Shown here: one piece after another, positions 7,791-17,678 of the stretch | How positions within the stretch are numbered: position 1 is the first letter of the stretch | Layout of the letters: each line of letters starts with the position of its first letter | Origin: SVEL01 sp045126215 | Lineage (GTDB): Bacteria; Bacillota; Clostridia; Lachnospirales; Lachnospiraceae | Reading direction: 5' to 3' | Assembly: GCA_045126215.1 (NCBI GenBank) | Contig: JBGVOD010000043.1 | Coordinates: 5,747-69,746, forward strand | Length of the DNA: 64,000 bases | The notes under the pieces: generated by a model | What the model saw: only the letters and a program-made list of their open reading frames with translations | Told to the model about the DNA's origin: nothing | The model's database searches: none | Program-made: the position numbers and the translations under genes

Positions 7791-10343
7791 ATGAAAAAGA
7801 TAAATTACGATTTACGAAAAAGAAATAGAAAACTAGATAGATTCGGAATAATTTATTTAGGTTTAATTACAGCGTTTATTTTAATGCTGTTTTTGTTTAT
7901 ATCTATGAATTCATATGTATTCGGTTCATATACAGACTGGATTAGTCAGCATAGCGTTTTGCCAGAGTATTTCAGGCAATATTTTTATGCAACAGGTGAT
8001 TTAATTCCAAAGTTTAATATGAATCTTGGAGCAGGACAGAATGGATATAACATTGCATACTATGGCTTGTTAAATCCTGTTATAATAGTCAGCTATCTGT
8101 TTCCGGATGTAAAGATGTATAACTATATAGTGTTTGCCAGTCTGGTTGTATTGATTATGGGTGTGTACCTTTTTTATTATTGGATGAGAAATATGCATAT
8201 GAGACAGGATATAGCTGCTGTTGCAACTGCAATATATGCATTTGCCAGTCCTTTGTTTTATCATTCTCATAGACAGGTAATGTTTGTGTCATATTTTCCA
8301 TTTTTGATAATGGCTCTTATTGGTGTAGACAGATTTTACAAGAAAAAAAGAAGAGATTTAATTTCAATAAGTATATTGCTTATTATTCTGACAAGTTATT
8401 ATTATAGCATTGGCTGTATTCTTGTTATTACATTATATGCTGTCTTTAGGTTCTATGAGAGAAATGAATTCTATGGTATAAAGTCAACCTTTAAGGATTT
8501 CTTTAAAGTTGGATGTTCATATGCACTCAGTGTAATAGCGGGTGTTCTGATGGCAATGATTCTGCTTTTGCCAACATTTATGGCTGTAGTTGGCGGAAGG
8601 GAACAAAATACAGGAGAGAATTACCTTCATTTATATAAGCTGCTTCCGGACTTTAATATCATGACTTCAATGTATGATTCATATGGTCTTGGTTTTTCGG
8701 CAATAATACTTATTTCTACAATATTTTTATTTTATAGAAAGAGATTCTCGTATAAATTTCTTTCAGGAATAATGGTGGTTGTCATTACATGTCCAATTCT
8801 TAGAATTGTTTTGAATCTTGGATTATACGACAGATCAAAAGCATTATTTCCTTTTATACCATTAGGTGTATTAACTATTGCATATTTTATTGAAGATTTA
8901 ATAAAAAATAAAATTAATGTAAAGCCATTAATAATTGTATCGGGCTCTGTTTTTGCAGTTTATGTTATATATAATATAGGAAATTATAGAGTATATTTCT
9001 TTATTGCAGATATGGTTGCCTTATCAATAGCATTGTTAGTTTGTATATTGAAAAATAAAAGAAAAATAATATATGTATATGCAATTATTTCATCTGGAAT
9101 AATTTGTGCCTTTGGGTACTTTGGAGACAGTTTTATGAAAAAAGACTATATGGAAGAACTCTGGAGTGAAGAGAGAGAGGCGGTAATAAAAGAGGTTCTT
9201 GATGAAGATGAAGAAGTATATCGTATGAATAATCTTAATAATAACAGATATACCTGCAATCTCGTATATGATATCAGATATTACCAGACAAGCATATATT
9301 CGTCTGTATATAACAAGGATTATAATATATTTATACATGATACAATCAATTTATCAAATCCAACAGTAAATAAAATATCTGCAATTAATAGCAATAATGC
9401 ATTATTTCAAACATTTATGGGAGTAAAATATATTGTTACAACATCTGTTGATGCACCCGTTGGATATGAACTTCACAAGGAAGAGGGCAATAACAGAGTA
9501 TTTGTAAATAATGATGTATATTCTCTTGGATTTGCAACATCTAGTACAATGAATAAAAATGTATATAATTCCCTTAATTCAAATGATAAACAGGCGGCAT
9601 TGCTTAAATATATTGTTCATGATGATGGTAATATGGTTGATTATGAGAGTGACTTTGAAACTCTTGATATACAGCTTGATTTTGGGGAACAGTTTAAGGT
9701 GGGTGGAAAGTATTTTGTGGAGCTTTCGGAAGATAGAAATTTTAAAGTAGATTTATCTGATTATGATTATGATATTTATGCCATTGATATAATGATTGGA
9801 AAGATAGAAGATAAAAAAGTTGAGATTATTATTAACGGGATTAGAAATAATTTAAGCGGTAAATATGCAGCCTTTATAAATAACAACTATGATTTTTCTT
9901 ATATCGTGTCAAGTGCAGATGATTTAAAACAGCTTGATATTACTATGAAAGCAGGCGACTATATAATTGAAGGTTATATAGTAAGAGGTCTCAAATATGA
10001 GGATATGTCATCATATAAGGATAATTTTGATATGATGTATGACATAGAGGTAAGAGACGATGGAATAGCAGGTAGTATTGATGTAAGAGAAGACGGTTTT
10101 TTTAATGTTACCATTCCGTATGATGATGCATTTACATTGTATGTAGATGGAGAAGAGACTGAGATAATAAAAACAGATGATGTGTTTATGGGGTGCAAGA
10201 TAGCAAAAGGAACACATAGGATTGAATTCGTATACGAAGTACCAGGATATTTCCTTGGAGCTATAGGAACTATTATTGGATGTACTCTGTTTATCATGAT
10301 GATTGTTTATGATTTTATGAAAATGCGTTGTAATAAGAAATAA
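7791..10343 (+). CDS. yfhO: YfhO family multi-pass membrane protein
   Basis: This 850-residue protein has about a dozen membrane segments in its first 440 residues, a long extracytoplasmic domain and a final membrane segment near residues 822-842. The N-terminal region carries the YfhO pattern (YTDWISQH, then LGAGQNGYNIAYYGLLNP). YfhO proteins are GT-C-like glycosyltransferases. In Bacillus and Listeria they are tied to glycosylation of teichoic acid with lipid-linked sugars, which I take as a likely but unproven role here. The reading frame stops at 10343 in the first copy of a tandem DNA repeat, whose +1 frame stays open as a lysine-rich tail. Confidence 0.85.
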   Translation: MKKINYDLRKRNRKLDRFGIIYLGLITAFILMLFLFISMNSYVFGSYTDWISQHSVLPEYFRQYFYATGDLIPKFNMNLGAGQNGYNIAYYGLLNPVIIVSYLFPDVKMYNYIVFASLVVLIMGVYLFYYWMRNMHMRQDIAAVATAIYAFASPLFYHSHRQVMFVSYFPFLIMALIGVDRFYKKKRRDLISISILLIILTSYYYSIGCILVITLYAVFRFYERNEFYGIKSTFKDFFKVGCSYALSVIAGVLMAMILLLPTFMAVVGGREQNTGENYLHLYKLLPDFNIMTSMYDSYGLGFSAIILISTIFLFYRKRFSYKFLSGIMVVVITCPILRIVLNLGLYDRSKALFPFIPLGVLTIAYFIEDLIKNKINVKPLIIVSGSVFAVYVIYNIGNYRVYFFIADMVALSIALLVCILKNKRKIIYVYAIISSGIICAFGYFGDSFMKKDYMEELWSEEREAVIKEVLDEDEEVYRMNNLNNNRYTCNLVYDIRYYQTSIYSSVYNKDYNIFIHDTINLSNPTVNKISAINSNNALFQTFMGVKYIVTTSVDAPVGYELHKEEGNNRVFVNNDVYSLGFATSSTMNKNVYNSLNSNDKQAALLKYIVHDDGNMVDYESDFETLDIQLDFGEQFKVGGKYFVELSEDRNFKVDLSDYDYDIYAIDIMIGKIEDKKVEIIINGIRNNLSGKYAAFINNNYDFSYIVSSADDLKQLDITMKAGDYIIEGYIVRGLKYEDMSSYKDNFDMMYDIEVRDDGIAGSIDVREDGFFNVTIPYDDAFTLYVDGEETEIIKTDDVFMGCKIAKGTHRIEFVYEVPGYFLGAIGTIIGCTLFIMMIVYDFMKMRCNKK

Positions 10344-10650
10344 CAAGGAAAATTCGGCTAAGTCAAGTAAAAATAAGAAAGCAAAGCCGAAAAAAACGGA
10401 AATATCAAGCGATGAAAAAACAAGAATACTAGAAAAAAACAAGGAAATTTCGGCTAAGGCAAGTGAAAATAGGAAGATAAAGCCGAAAAAAACGGAAATA
10501 TCAAGCAATGAAAAAACAAGAATATTAGAAATAACAAAAAAATTTCGGCTAGGGCAAGTAAGAATAGGAAGACAAAGCCGAAAAACTGGAAATATAAAGC
10601 AATGAAAAAGCCAAAACAATGAAAATAAGAAGGAATTTTCAGCTAAATAT
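10342..10650 (+). repeat. Tandem repeats of about 95 bp (three copies and a partial fourth)
   Basis: Equivalent points of the copies lie at 10353, 10449, 10544 and 10638, giving units of 96, 95 and 94 bp. Each full copy carries TTCGGCT and, about 25 bases on, its inverse AGCCGAA, so each can form a hairpin. Copies one and two stay in one open frame (+1 relative to yfhO) encoding a 32-residue Lys/Ser-rich repeat. Copy three is shifted by one base. The gap 10344-10727 holds no other gene. Confidence 0.85.
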
Positions 10651-10676
10651 GCAAGTTAGACTTATGAAAATACCTT

Positions 10677-10718
10677 GTAACGCCCTACATTTCATATATA
10701 AGAAATATAGGGCGTTAC
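10677..10718. terminator. Strong hairpin between convergent genes
   Basis: A perfect 11-bp stem (10677-10687 with 10708-10718), extended by five more pairs after one mismatch, separates the YfhO repeat region from hslO. Neither side has a good T run, so termination is probable but not certain. Confidence 0.55.
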
Positions 10719-10727
10719 TTACTGTGC

Positions 10728-11594
10728 TTATAAGAGTTTTTTTAGATCATCAGGTGTAAATATATAATTTGTATTACAGAAGTGACAATTTACTTCTATA
10801 TCTTTATTTTCATCTATCATCTCCTGAATGTCCTTTTTTCCAATGCTGGCAATAGCTTTTGTTACTCTTTCTTTGCTACAATTACAACTATAGGCAGTAG
10901 GGATTTTGTCTGTGATTTCAACATCCATATCTTTTAAGACTTTATTTAATATATCTTCAGGAGACATTCCTTTATCTAAAAGTTCTGTAATGGATGTTAT
11001 CTCACCGATATTTGCCTCCAGCTTATCTATTATTTTTTCATCTGCAAATGGCATAAGCTGGATAATAAATCCACCAGCCTGCTTTACAGTATTTTCTTTG
11101 TTCATTAAAACTCCAAGAGCAACAGAAGTAGGAATCTGTTCACTTGTTGCATAATAATATGTTAAGTCTTCTGCGATTTCTCCTGTGATAAGTGCAACTT
11201 GTCCTGAATATGGTTCTTTTAAACCAATATCTTTTATAACTGTAAGAGTACCATTTCCTATTGCACCACCAACATCAAACTTTCCAAAGAAATTTGGAGG
11301 GTTTACAAAAGAAGGATTGTTAACGTAGCCTTTAACATTGGAAGATGAATCTGCAGTAACTGTAATTGCACCAAGAGGTCCATCGCCTTTGGCGATAAGT
11401 GTAAGGATATCTTTTTCACCTTTCATTGTTGCACCCATCATAGAAGCAGCAGTAAGCATTCTTCCAAGGCCAGCTGTAGCAACTGGGCTCGTATTATGAA
11501 TTGAACGAGCTTTCTCAACCAAGTCTCTTGTTGTTGCTGCAAATGCTCTTATCTGTGCATTAGCAGCAGTAGCTCTTATAATATAATCTGACAT
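10728..11594 (-). CDS. hslO: Hsp33 redox-regulated holdase chaperone
   Basis: Hsp33 holds unfolding proteins in the cytoplasm when oxidative stress inactivates ATP-dependent chaperones. The 288-residue length is typical. The zinc-binding redox switch is complete: C237 and C239 (CxC), then C270 and C273 (CxxC). Oxidation of these releases zinc and activates the protein. The gene lies 20 bases behind the methyltransferase gene and is probably cotranscribed with it. With ClpB and the rubrerythrin fusion it makes this end of the window rich in stress functions. Confidence 0.95.
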   Translation of the reverse strand: MSDYIIRATAANAQIRAFAATTRDLVEKARSIHNTSPVATAGLGRMLTAASMMGATMKGEKDILTLIAKGDGPLGAITVTADSSSNVKGYVNNPSFVNPPNFFGKFDVGGAIGNGTLTVIKDIGLKEPYSGQVALITGEIAEDLTYYYATSEQIPTSVALGVLMNKENTVKQAGGFIIQLMPFADEKIIDKLEANIGEITSITELLDKGMSPEDILNKVLKDMDVEITDKIPTAYSCNCSKERVTKAIASIGKKDIQEMIDENKDIEVNCHFCNTNYIFTPDDLKKLL

Positions 11595-11614
11595 ATTAAT
11601 TTCCGGCCTAATGA

Positions 11615-12424
11615 TTAGGCATTATCCTTTCCTGATTTTCCATTTTCTTTTGCAATCACATATATACGTTCATTATCCTCTGCAACAGGATCATGAGTAA
11701 ATGCATTGTATGATGTTATATATGACATACCGGCATCTTTAAGAGCTGATTTTATCTCATCGAGTGTGTAAGCTCTTTGGTAATGTGTTTCGGTATATTT
11801 TTCATATAGAGGTCTGCTTGTATCATCGTCTATATCTGTAGAAGAATTTTCATCAGATTCGATCTGACTAAATATTGTAAGTTCGTATTCATTAATATTT
11901 TCTTCTTCGTAGAAAGTATTTTCCCAAATAAAACTTGCTTTTTCCCTATTTTCAGCAATAGTTTTGTCACCTATTTGCATATATTTATATTGCGTGTTTA
12001 AGTCAAAAATAAATAATCCATTGGGATCAAGATAGTTATTTGCTAACTTAAATACCTGAACTAAATCATGATATTCTGTAATGTAGTTTATTGAGTCACA
12101 TACAGATACTATGGCTGCAACTGTACCATAAAGCTCAAACTCTCTCATATCCTGACATAGATATAATATATCAAGTTCAGAATCAAATTTCTTCTCCATG
12201 GCAACATCCAACATATCGTAAGAGTTGTCTATACCTATCATATCATAGCCTTCTTTTGCTAAACGTTCTGTTATATTTCCAGTACCACATCCAAGCTCGA
12301 GGACTATTCCGTCGTTTATATTGTATTCTTTCAGTAGCTCTATAAGATATTTGCTCCAATTATCATAAGGTATATTATCCATAAACAAATCATATGAAGA
12401 GGAAAATCCTGTATATGCATCCAT
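11615..12424 (-). CDS. SAM-dependent methyltransferase, class I
   Basis: This 269-residue protein has a Rossmann-fold methyltransferase core. Motif I is VLELGCGTGN, with an acidic residue in GIDNS that would bind the ribose of SAM. The family is the broad Methyltransf_25/11 group, so the substrate (small molecule, RNA or protein) cannot be told. An AGGAG site precedes the ATG at 12424. It is the first gene of a two-gene unit with hslO. The pairing may be chance, since nothing in the sequence links it to redox stress. Confidence 0.85.
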   Translation of the reverse strand: MDAYTGFSSSYDLFMDNIPYDNWSKYLIELLKEYNINDGIVLELGCGTGNITERLAKEGYDMIGIDNSYDMLDVAMEKKFDSELDILYLCQDMREFELYGTVAAIVSVCDSINYITEYHDLVQVFKLANNYLDPNGLFIFDLNTQYKYMQIGDKTIAENREKASFIWENTFYEEENINEYELTIFSQIESDENSSTDIDDDTSRPLYEKYTETHYQRAYTLDEIKSALKDAGMSYITSYNAFTHDPVAEDNERIYVIAKENGKSGKDNA

Positions 12425-12496
12425 GGTATGAACTCCTTTCGTGGTAGGTTAAACGGATAGTGTAAATAATAACAGTTTTTAGGGGAAAAAGCAATC

Positions 12497-12525
12497 TTGA
12501 TTATTAGTATGAATTGACTTATACT
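12497..12525 (+). promoter_or_regulatory. Probable sigma-A promoter
   Basis: TTGATT, a 17-bp spacer and TATACT lie 73 bases upstream of the ATG at 12599. Confidence 0.55.
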
Positions 12526-12598
12526 TTTAAATATGGTGTAAATCTATCGTTAATGATAAAAGCTTTATAGAGCAGAACTGGAGATATAGTATTACAAT

Positions 12599-13600
12599 AT
12601 GAATAAAGGTATTTTATTTTCGAAAATCAGGAAGAATAGTGTTAAGCACATAATTGCATATATGATACCACTTTTTGTTGCATTTATGCTTATATATATT
12701 ATTCCTTATGAGGATGTTTTCTGGCCAGAGGTAGTTTATTCTTCAAGTGAGGCAGCTAATAGTCTCGAGGATGGTGCAAAGTATGTATATATTAAGCCGG
12801 AGGTCATTTATTATACAGGGTATGATTTAAAAATTGGAGACAAAACGAAAGGTTCTTACTATTATGAACTTGTGGATGCAAATCATTGTTATTTCTTTCT
12901 GATGGAAGAAGCAACAGATACAGAAGAAAAATCTTATAAGCAGTCAGGTTTCTTGGTTAAAGCTGAGGAGACTGACGGATTATTTGATAATATGCTTGAG
13001 ATATTATCAAGAGATATAAACTGGAACTATTATGATTTAAAAAATATTACATCATCAACTATTTTCGTTCAGGCAAACCACGAAAGATGGATTTATTATG
13101 TATCTTTTCTTGTATTGATAGTTGTAGCTTTTGTATGTATGTATGTTGTTTGTTCAAATATGATATATTGTCTGGAACCATATTTACATCCTGCTGTTAG
13201 AAGAATAAAAAAATATGTTAAGTATTCAAATGATGAAGATATGGAGCTTGATATAGATTATCAGCTTGTATCTGATGTTGCAGATGCAGGTGGAATGTAC
13301 ATTACAGACAAATTTTTTGTTCATATGGGTTCGTTTTATATAGATATTATTCCTATTAGTGAAATAGTGTTTGTATATAAACATAGCCAGAGAATTGGTA
13401 TGCCTGGAGCACATTTTAAATTAACATATACTGTACACATATTAGGAAAAAAACGATTTAAATGTTCATGCCCTGGAAAGAAAAAAGAGGATGCAGACCT
13501 TATTCTAGATAAGTTTAATGAAATATATCCTGAAATAATAAATGGATATACTGAAGAAAACAAAAAAGAAGCATTGAAAAAAATCAAAAAAAATACTTGA
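12599..13600 (+). CDS. Two-pass membrane protein of unknown function
   Basis: This is a 333-residue protein that I do not recognise with certainty. It has one membrane segment near residues 20-38, an extracytoplasmic domain of about 120 residues rich in Tyr and acidic residues, a second membrane segment near 164-188, and a cytoplasmic C-terminal part. The last 110 residues look like a beta-rich, PH-like module ending in a basic helix. The layout (outer domain between two membrane helices plus an inner domain) resembles small sensors, but no kinase or cyclase motif is present. It has its own promoter and lies 63 bases upstream of lysC. Confidence 0.75.
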   Translation: MNKGILFSKIRKNSVKHIIAYMIPLFVAFMLIYIIPYEDVFWPEVVYSSSEAANSLEDGAKYVYIKPEVIYYTGYDLKIGDKTKGSYYYELVDANHCYFFLMEEATDTEEKSYKQSGFLVKAEETDGLFDNMLEILSRDINWNYYDLKNITSSTIFVQANHERWIYYVSFLVLIVVAFVCMYVVCSNMIYCLEPYLHPAVRRIKKYVKYSNDEDMELDIDYQLVSDVADAGGMYITDKFFVHMGSFYIDIIPISEIVFVYKHSQRIGMPGAHFKLTYTVHILGKKRFKCSCPGKKKEDADLILDKFNEIYPEIINGYTEENKKEALKKIKKNT

Positions 13601-13663
13601 TATATTTGCAAAAATATGGTTTATTTTAGAGTGATGTTAAATTTCTGAAAGGACAAAGATTTT

Positions 13664-14983
13664 ATGAAAAAGGTTGTAAAATTTGGTGGTAGTTCACTTG
13701 CAAGTGCTGAACAGTTCAAAAAAGTTGGAGATATTATAAGAGCTGATGAATCGAGAAAATTCGTAGTTCCTTCTGCACCAGGTAAGAGATTTAGTGCTGA
13801 CACAAAGGTAACAGATATGTTATATCAGTGTTATGCTCTTGCTGAAGAAGGCAAGGACTTTAAGGCTCAGTTAGATAAGATTAAAGATAGATATAATGAA
13901 ATTATAGATGGATTAGGACTTGATTTATCACTTGAGGATGAATTCAAAATAATAGAAAATCAGTTTTTGGAAAAAGCTGGACAAGACTATGCTGCATCAA
14001 GAGGTGAATACTTAAATGGTATCATTATGGCAGAATATTTAGGCTATGAATTCATCGATTCAGCAAAGGTAATTTTCTTTGATTCTGAAGGTGTGTTTGA
14101 TGCAGATACAACAAATGAAGTATTAGGTGCAAAACTTGCAACAGTTGAAAATGCAGTTATACCAGGCTTCTATGGTGCATACTCAGATGGAAGAGTTAAG
14201 ACTTTTTCAAGAGGAGGTTCTGATGTAACAGGTTCTATAGTTGCAAAAGCTGCAAAGGTAGATTTATATGAAAACTGGACAGATGTATCAGGATTTTTGA
14301 TTGCAGACCCAAGAATTATTAACAAACCAGAAGTAATTACAACTATTACATATAGAGAGCTTAGAGAACTTGCATATATGGGTGCATCAGTTCTTCATGA
14401 AGATGCTATTTTCCCTGTAAGACAGGCTGGTATTCCAATTAATATTAAGAATACAAACAAACCGGAAGATCCTGGTACAATGATAGTTAAGGAGACATGT
14501 TGCCAGTCAAAATATACAATTACTGGTATTGCTGGTAAAAAAGGTTTCGTAGCAGTTCATATTGAAAAAGACATGATGAATTCAGAAGTTGGTTTTGGTA
14601 GAAAGGTTTTAGAATCTTTTGAAAAACAGGGAATTTCATTTGAACATGTACCTTCAGGTATTGATACAATGACAATAGTTGTTCAAAGATCAGAATTTGA
14701 AAGCAAGGAACAGGAAGTATTATCAGATATTCATAGATATGCAAAGCCTGATCTCATTGAAATTGAACCGGACATTGCACTTATTGCTATCGTTGGTAGA
14801 GGTATGAAAGCTGTTAAAGGTACTGCAGGACGTATTTTCTCAGCTCTTGCTCATGCAAATGTAAATGTTAAGATGATTGACCAGGGTTCAAGTGAGTTGA
14901 ATATCATAGTTGGTGTAGAAAACAAGGATTTTGAAAGAGCAATCAAGGCTATTTATGATATTTTTGTACTTACACAGGCATAA
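13664..14983 (+). CDS. lysC: Aspartate kinase, monofunctional
   Basis: Aspartate kinase makes aspartyl phosphate, the first step to lysine, methionine and threonine. The kinase motif KFGGSSLA starts at K6, and two ACT domains for amino acid feedback fill the last 150 residues (LIAIVGRGM and the MIDQGSSELN segment). The 439-residue length fits the monofunctional class with no homoserine dehydrogenase domain. The space before the gene is only 63 bases, too short for a lysine riboswitch, so control may be allosteric. The later pathway genes dapA and dapB lie near 55-57 kb. A terminator follows. Confidence 0.95.
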   Translation: MKKVVKFGGSSLASAEQFKKVGDIIRADESRKFVVPSAPGKRFSADTKVTDMLYQCYALAEEGKDFKAQLDKIKDRYNEIIDGLGLDLSLEDEFKIIENQFLEKAGQDYAASRGEYLNGIIMAEYLGYEFIDSAKVIFFDSEGVFDADTTNEVLGAKLATVENAVIPGFYGAYSDGRVKTFSRGGSDVTGSIVAKAAKVDLYENWTDVSGFLIADPRIINKPEVITTITYRELRELAYMGASVLHEDAIFPVRQAGIPINIKNTNKPEDPGTMIVKETCCQSKYTITGIAGKKGFVAVHIEKDMMNSEVGFGRKVLESFEKQGISFEHVPSGIDTMTIVVQRSEFESKEQEVLSDIHRYAKPDLIEIEPDIALIAIVGRGMKAVKGTAGRIFSALAHANVNVKMIDQGSSELNIIVGVENKDFERAIKAIYDIFVLTQA

Positions 14984-15022
14984 TAATTATCATTTTGAAA
15001 ATATTTAATTAAACTAGTTTAC

Positions 15023-15052
15023 AATAAGGACTGATTTTCAGTCCTTATTTTT
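15023..15052 (+). terminator. Intrinsic terminator of lysC
   Basis: A perfect 11-bp stem (15023-15033 with 15039-15049) has a 5-nt loop and is followed by TTTTT. Confidence 0.9.
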
Positions 15053-15067
15053 AAAAAAGGAGAATCT

Positions 15068-15631
15068 ATGGAAAAGAATATATCATTATATGATAGATTC
15101 AAAGGACATTTAAATACAATAAACAGCCACAAGCTGATGGTTATGAAACATTGCTTTAAATGTGGCCTTTACAAACAGGGGTTACTGCATGATATGAGCA
15201 AATATTCGCCTGTTGAATTTATTCCGGGTGTTAAATATTTTCAGGGAGACAGAAGTCCCAACAATGCTCAAAGAGAGCAAGAGGGAATGTCAAAAGCATG
15301 GCTTCATCACAAAGGAAGAAACAAACATCACTTTGAATATTGGATTGATTATCCGATGGATAAGTCGGTTGCACTTTGCGGAATGAAAATGCCTGTTAAT
15401 TATGTTGTTGAAATGTTCTGTGACAGAGTAGCTGCCAGCAAGATATATAATAAAGAAAAGTATAAAGACAGCGATTCGCTTGATTATTATATAAAGGGCA
15501 AGGGACATTATGTGATGCATAAGGATACAGAAGCATTATTGTATAAATTGTTGGTGATGCTTAAAGAAAAAGGTGAAGATTATACCTTTAGATATATAAG
15601 AAAAAAAGTGTTAAAGAATAAAGATTACTAA
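15068..15631 (+). CDS. DUF5662 family protein
   Basis: This 187-residue protein matches my memory of the DUF5662 family, found in many gut Firmicutes. It is rich in His, with a GLLHDMSKYSP segment that looks like an HD-type metal site, then LHHKGRNKHHFEYW. This suggests a metal-binding all-helical fold, perhaps a hydrolase, but no activity is known to me. The ATG follows AAGGAG by five bases. It begins just after the lysC terminator and 12 bases before aguA, so it may share the putrescine operon's transcript. A direct role in polyamine metabolism is only a guess. Confidence 0.8.
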   Translation: MEKNISLYDRFKGHLNTINSHKLMVMKHCFKCGLYKQGLLHDMSKYSPVEFIPGVKYFQGDRSPNNAQREQEGMSKAWLHHKGRNKHHFEYWIDYPMDKSVALCGMKMPVNYVVEMFCDRVAASKIYNKEKYKDSDSLDYYIKGKGHYVMHKDTEALLYKLLVMLKEKGEDYTFRYIRKKVLKNKDY

Positions 15632-15643
15632 GGAGAGTTTATT

Positions 15644-16741
15644 TTGAAAATATTACATTCATTTCCAAAAGATGATGGCTTTCATATGCCGGCAGAATAT
15701 GATAAACATTATGGATGCTTTATAATTTGGCCTGAAAGAGGAGATTCATGGCAATACGGAGCCGTAGCGGTCAGAAAGGCTTTTGTTGAAGTGGCTATAG
15801 CAATTGCAAAGAGTGAAAAAGTGATTGTATTTGCCAGTGAAGCTCAGTATGATACGGCAAGAGAAATGTTGCCAGACTATATCAGAGTCTGTGAAATGAG
15901 TAGTAATGATTCCTGGGCCAGGGATTATTGTCCTGTATTTGTAAGAAATAACAAGGATGAGATAAGGGGAATTGATTTTGGATTTAATGCATGGGGAGGA
16001 TTGGTAGATGGATTATACTTTCCGTGGGATAAGGATAATAAAATAGCTAGAAAAGCCTGCGACATGCTTGACAAGGATGTATATGATGCTAGAGATTTTA
16101 TTCTTGAAGGTGGTTCAATACATGTTGATGGTGATGGAACTGCCATGGTAACAGAAAATTGTCTTTTGAGCGAAGGAAGAAATCCAAAACTATCAAAGGA
16201 AGAAATTGAAGAAAAATTAAAAGCCTATTTAGGTGTTTCAAAAGTAATATGGTTAAAATGTGGAATATATAATGATGAGACTAATGAGCATGTTGACAAT
16301 ATAGCTGCATTTGTAAAGCCGGGACATGTTGTTCTTGCGTGGACAGATGATGAAAATGATCCTCAGTATGAAATGTCCTTGAGTTGTCTTGAAATATTGG
16401 AAAATACAGTGGATGCCAAGGGCAGAAAGATAACAGTTCATAAATTGCCACTTCCAAAGCCTGTTTATATAGAAGAAAATGAAAGAGAGGGTCTTCTTCA
16501 TATGGATATGGAGCCAACAAGAAGTGAAAATGAAAGATTAGCTGCATCATATGTTAATTTTTATATTTCAAACGGGGCAATTGTCATGCCGGGATTTGGT
16601 GTGCCGGAAGATGAAAAGGCAAAAAAGGTTCTTGAAGAATTGTTTTGTGATAGAGAAGTTATTCAGATATATGCAAGGGACATTTTGATAGGTGGTGGAA
16701 ATATTCACTGTATAACAAATCAGATTCCATATTTTGCATAA
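15644..16741 (+). CDS. aguA: Agmatine deiminase
   Basis: The enzyme hydrolyses agmatine to N-carbamoylputrescine and ammonia. The 365-residue length and the substrate-site stretches FHMPAEYDKHYGCFIIWPERGDSW and NEHVDN match the family. The nucleophile is C356 in GGGNIHCITNQIP near the C-terminus. The next gene, aguB, makes the following step, so the pair turns agmatine into putrescine. An arginine decarboxylase to supply agmatine is not in the window. The start codon is TTG, preceded by AAGGAGAG. Confidence 0.95.
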   Translation: MKILHSFPKDDGFHMPAEYDKHYGCFIIWPERGDSWQYGAVAVRKAFVEVAIAIAKSEKVIVFASEAQYDTAREMLPDYIRVCEMSSNDSWARDYCPVFVRNNKDEIRGIDFGFNAWGGLVDGLYFPWDKDNKIARKACDMLDKDVYDARDFILEGGSIHVDGDGTAMVTENCLLSEGRNPKLSKEEIEEKLKAYLGVSKVIWLKCGIYNDETNEHVDNIAAFVKPGHVVLAWTDDENDPQYEMSLSCLEILENTVDAKGRKITVHKLPLPKPVYIEENEREGLLHMDMEPTRSENERLAASYVNFYISNGAIVMPGFGVPEDEKAKKVLEELFCDREVIQIYARDILIGGGNIHCITNQIPYFA

Positions 16742-16760
16742 TATAGAAAGTGAGGATATT

Positions 16761-17678
16761 ATGAGAAAGATTGTTCTTGGCGCAGTGCAGATGAAATGTA
16801 CTGATAGTGAAGAAAATATAACAAAAGTATTGGAAAATGAAGATTTATATAAGAAGTTGATTATTAAAAATATAAATAGAGCTGAAGAGTTAGTAAGAGA
16901 AGCAGCAAAAAAAGGGGCAAAAATTATTCTTTTGCCGGAATTGTTTGAATTGCCATATTTTTGTCAGGAGAAGAATTATGAATATTACAAACTGGCAACA
17001 AGTGTAGAAGAGAATATAGCCGTTAATCACTTTAAAAAAGTAGCAGAAGAGTTAGAGGTTGTATTACCAATTAGTTTTTTTGAAAGAGATGGAAATGTCA
17101 CATATAATACAGTCGCAATAATAGATGCGGATGGAAGTGTACTTGGAACATACAGGAAGATACATATTCCTGATGATCATTTCTATCAGGAAAAGTTCTA
17201 TTTTACACCTGGAAATCTTGGATTTAAAGTATTTGAAACACGATATGCGAAGCTCGGTGTAGGAATATGCTGGGATCAGTGGTTCCCTGAAAGCGCCAGA
17301 AGTATGGCAAATCTTGGTGCAGAGATATTGATGTATCCTACTGCAATTGGAACAGAGCCTGTACTTTCGTGTGACTCTATGCCACACTGGAGAAGATGTA
17401 TGCAAGGACATGCAGGATCAAATCTTATGCCGCTTGTTGCTGCAAATAGAGTTGGAACTGAAAAAGTTGTTCCAAATGATAATAATAATATGCAGGAGTC
17501 ATCACTTACATTTTATGGTTCATCATTTATTGCTGATGAAACTGGAGATATAGTTGAAATATGTGATAGAAATAATGAGATGACGATTATTCATGAGTTT
17601 GATTTAGATAAAATATCTGAATTCAGAAGTAGTTGGGGTGTTTTTAGAGACAGACGCCCTGAGTGTTATATAATGTAA
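16761..17678 (+). CDS. aguB: N-carbamoylputrescine amidase
   Basis: This nitrilase-family enzyme releases putrescine, CO2 and ammonia from N-carbamoylputrescine. The Glu-Lys-Cys triad is at E60 (LLPELFELPYF), K133 (TYRKIHIPD) and C170 (GVGICWDQWFPE). I set the start at the ATG at 16761, giving 305 residues, because AAGTGAGGA lies right before it. An upstream in-frame ATG at 16734 overlaps the end of aguA and lacks a binding site. The gene is the last of the unit and is followed by a terminator. Confidence 0.95.
   Translation: MRKIVLGAVQMKCTDSEENITKVLENEDLYKKLIIKNINRAEELVREAAKKGAKIILLPELFELPYFCQEKNYEYYKLATSVEENIAVNHFKKVAEELEVVLPISFFERDGNVTYNTVAIIDADGSVLGTYRKIHIPDDHFYQEKFYFTPGNLGFKVFETRYAKLGVGICWDQWFPESARSMANLGAEILMYPTAIGTEPVLSCDSMPHWRRCMQGHAGSNLMPLVAANRVGTEKVVPNDNNNMQESSLTFYGSSFIADETGDIVEICDRNNEMTIIHEFDLDKISEFRSSWGVFRDRRPECYIM

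Noticed and set aside
10011..10619. 202-codon minus-strand frame with Phe/Leu repeats
   Set aside because: It is the shadow of the yfhO end and the 95-bp tandem repeats and has no start signal.
13601..13663. Lysine riboswitch before lysC or dapA
   Set aside because: The gap before lysC is 63 bases, and the region before dapA has only an ordinary terminator; neither has room or motifs for the large lysine aptamer.
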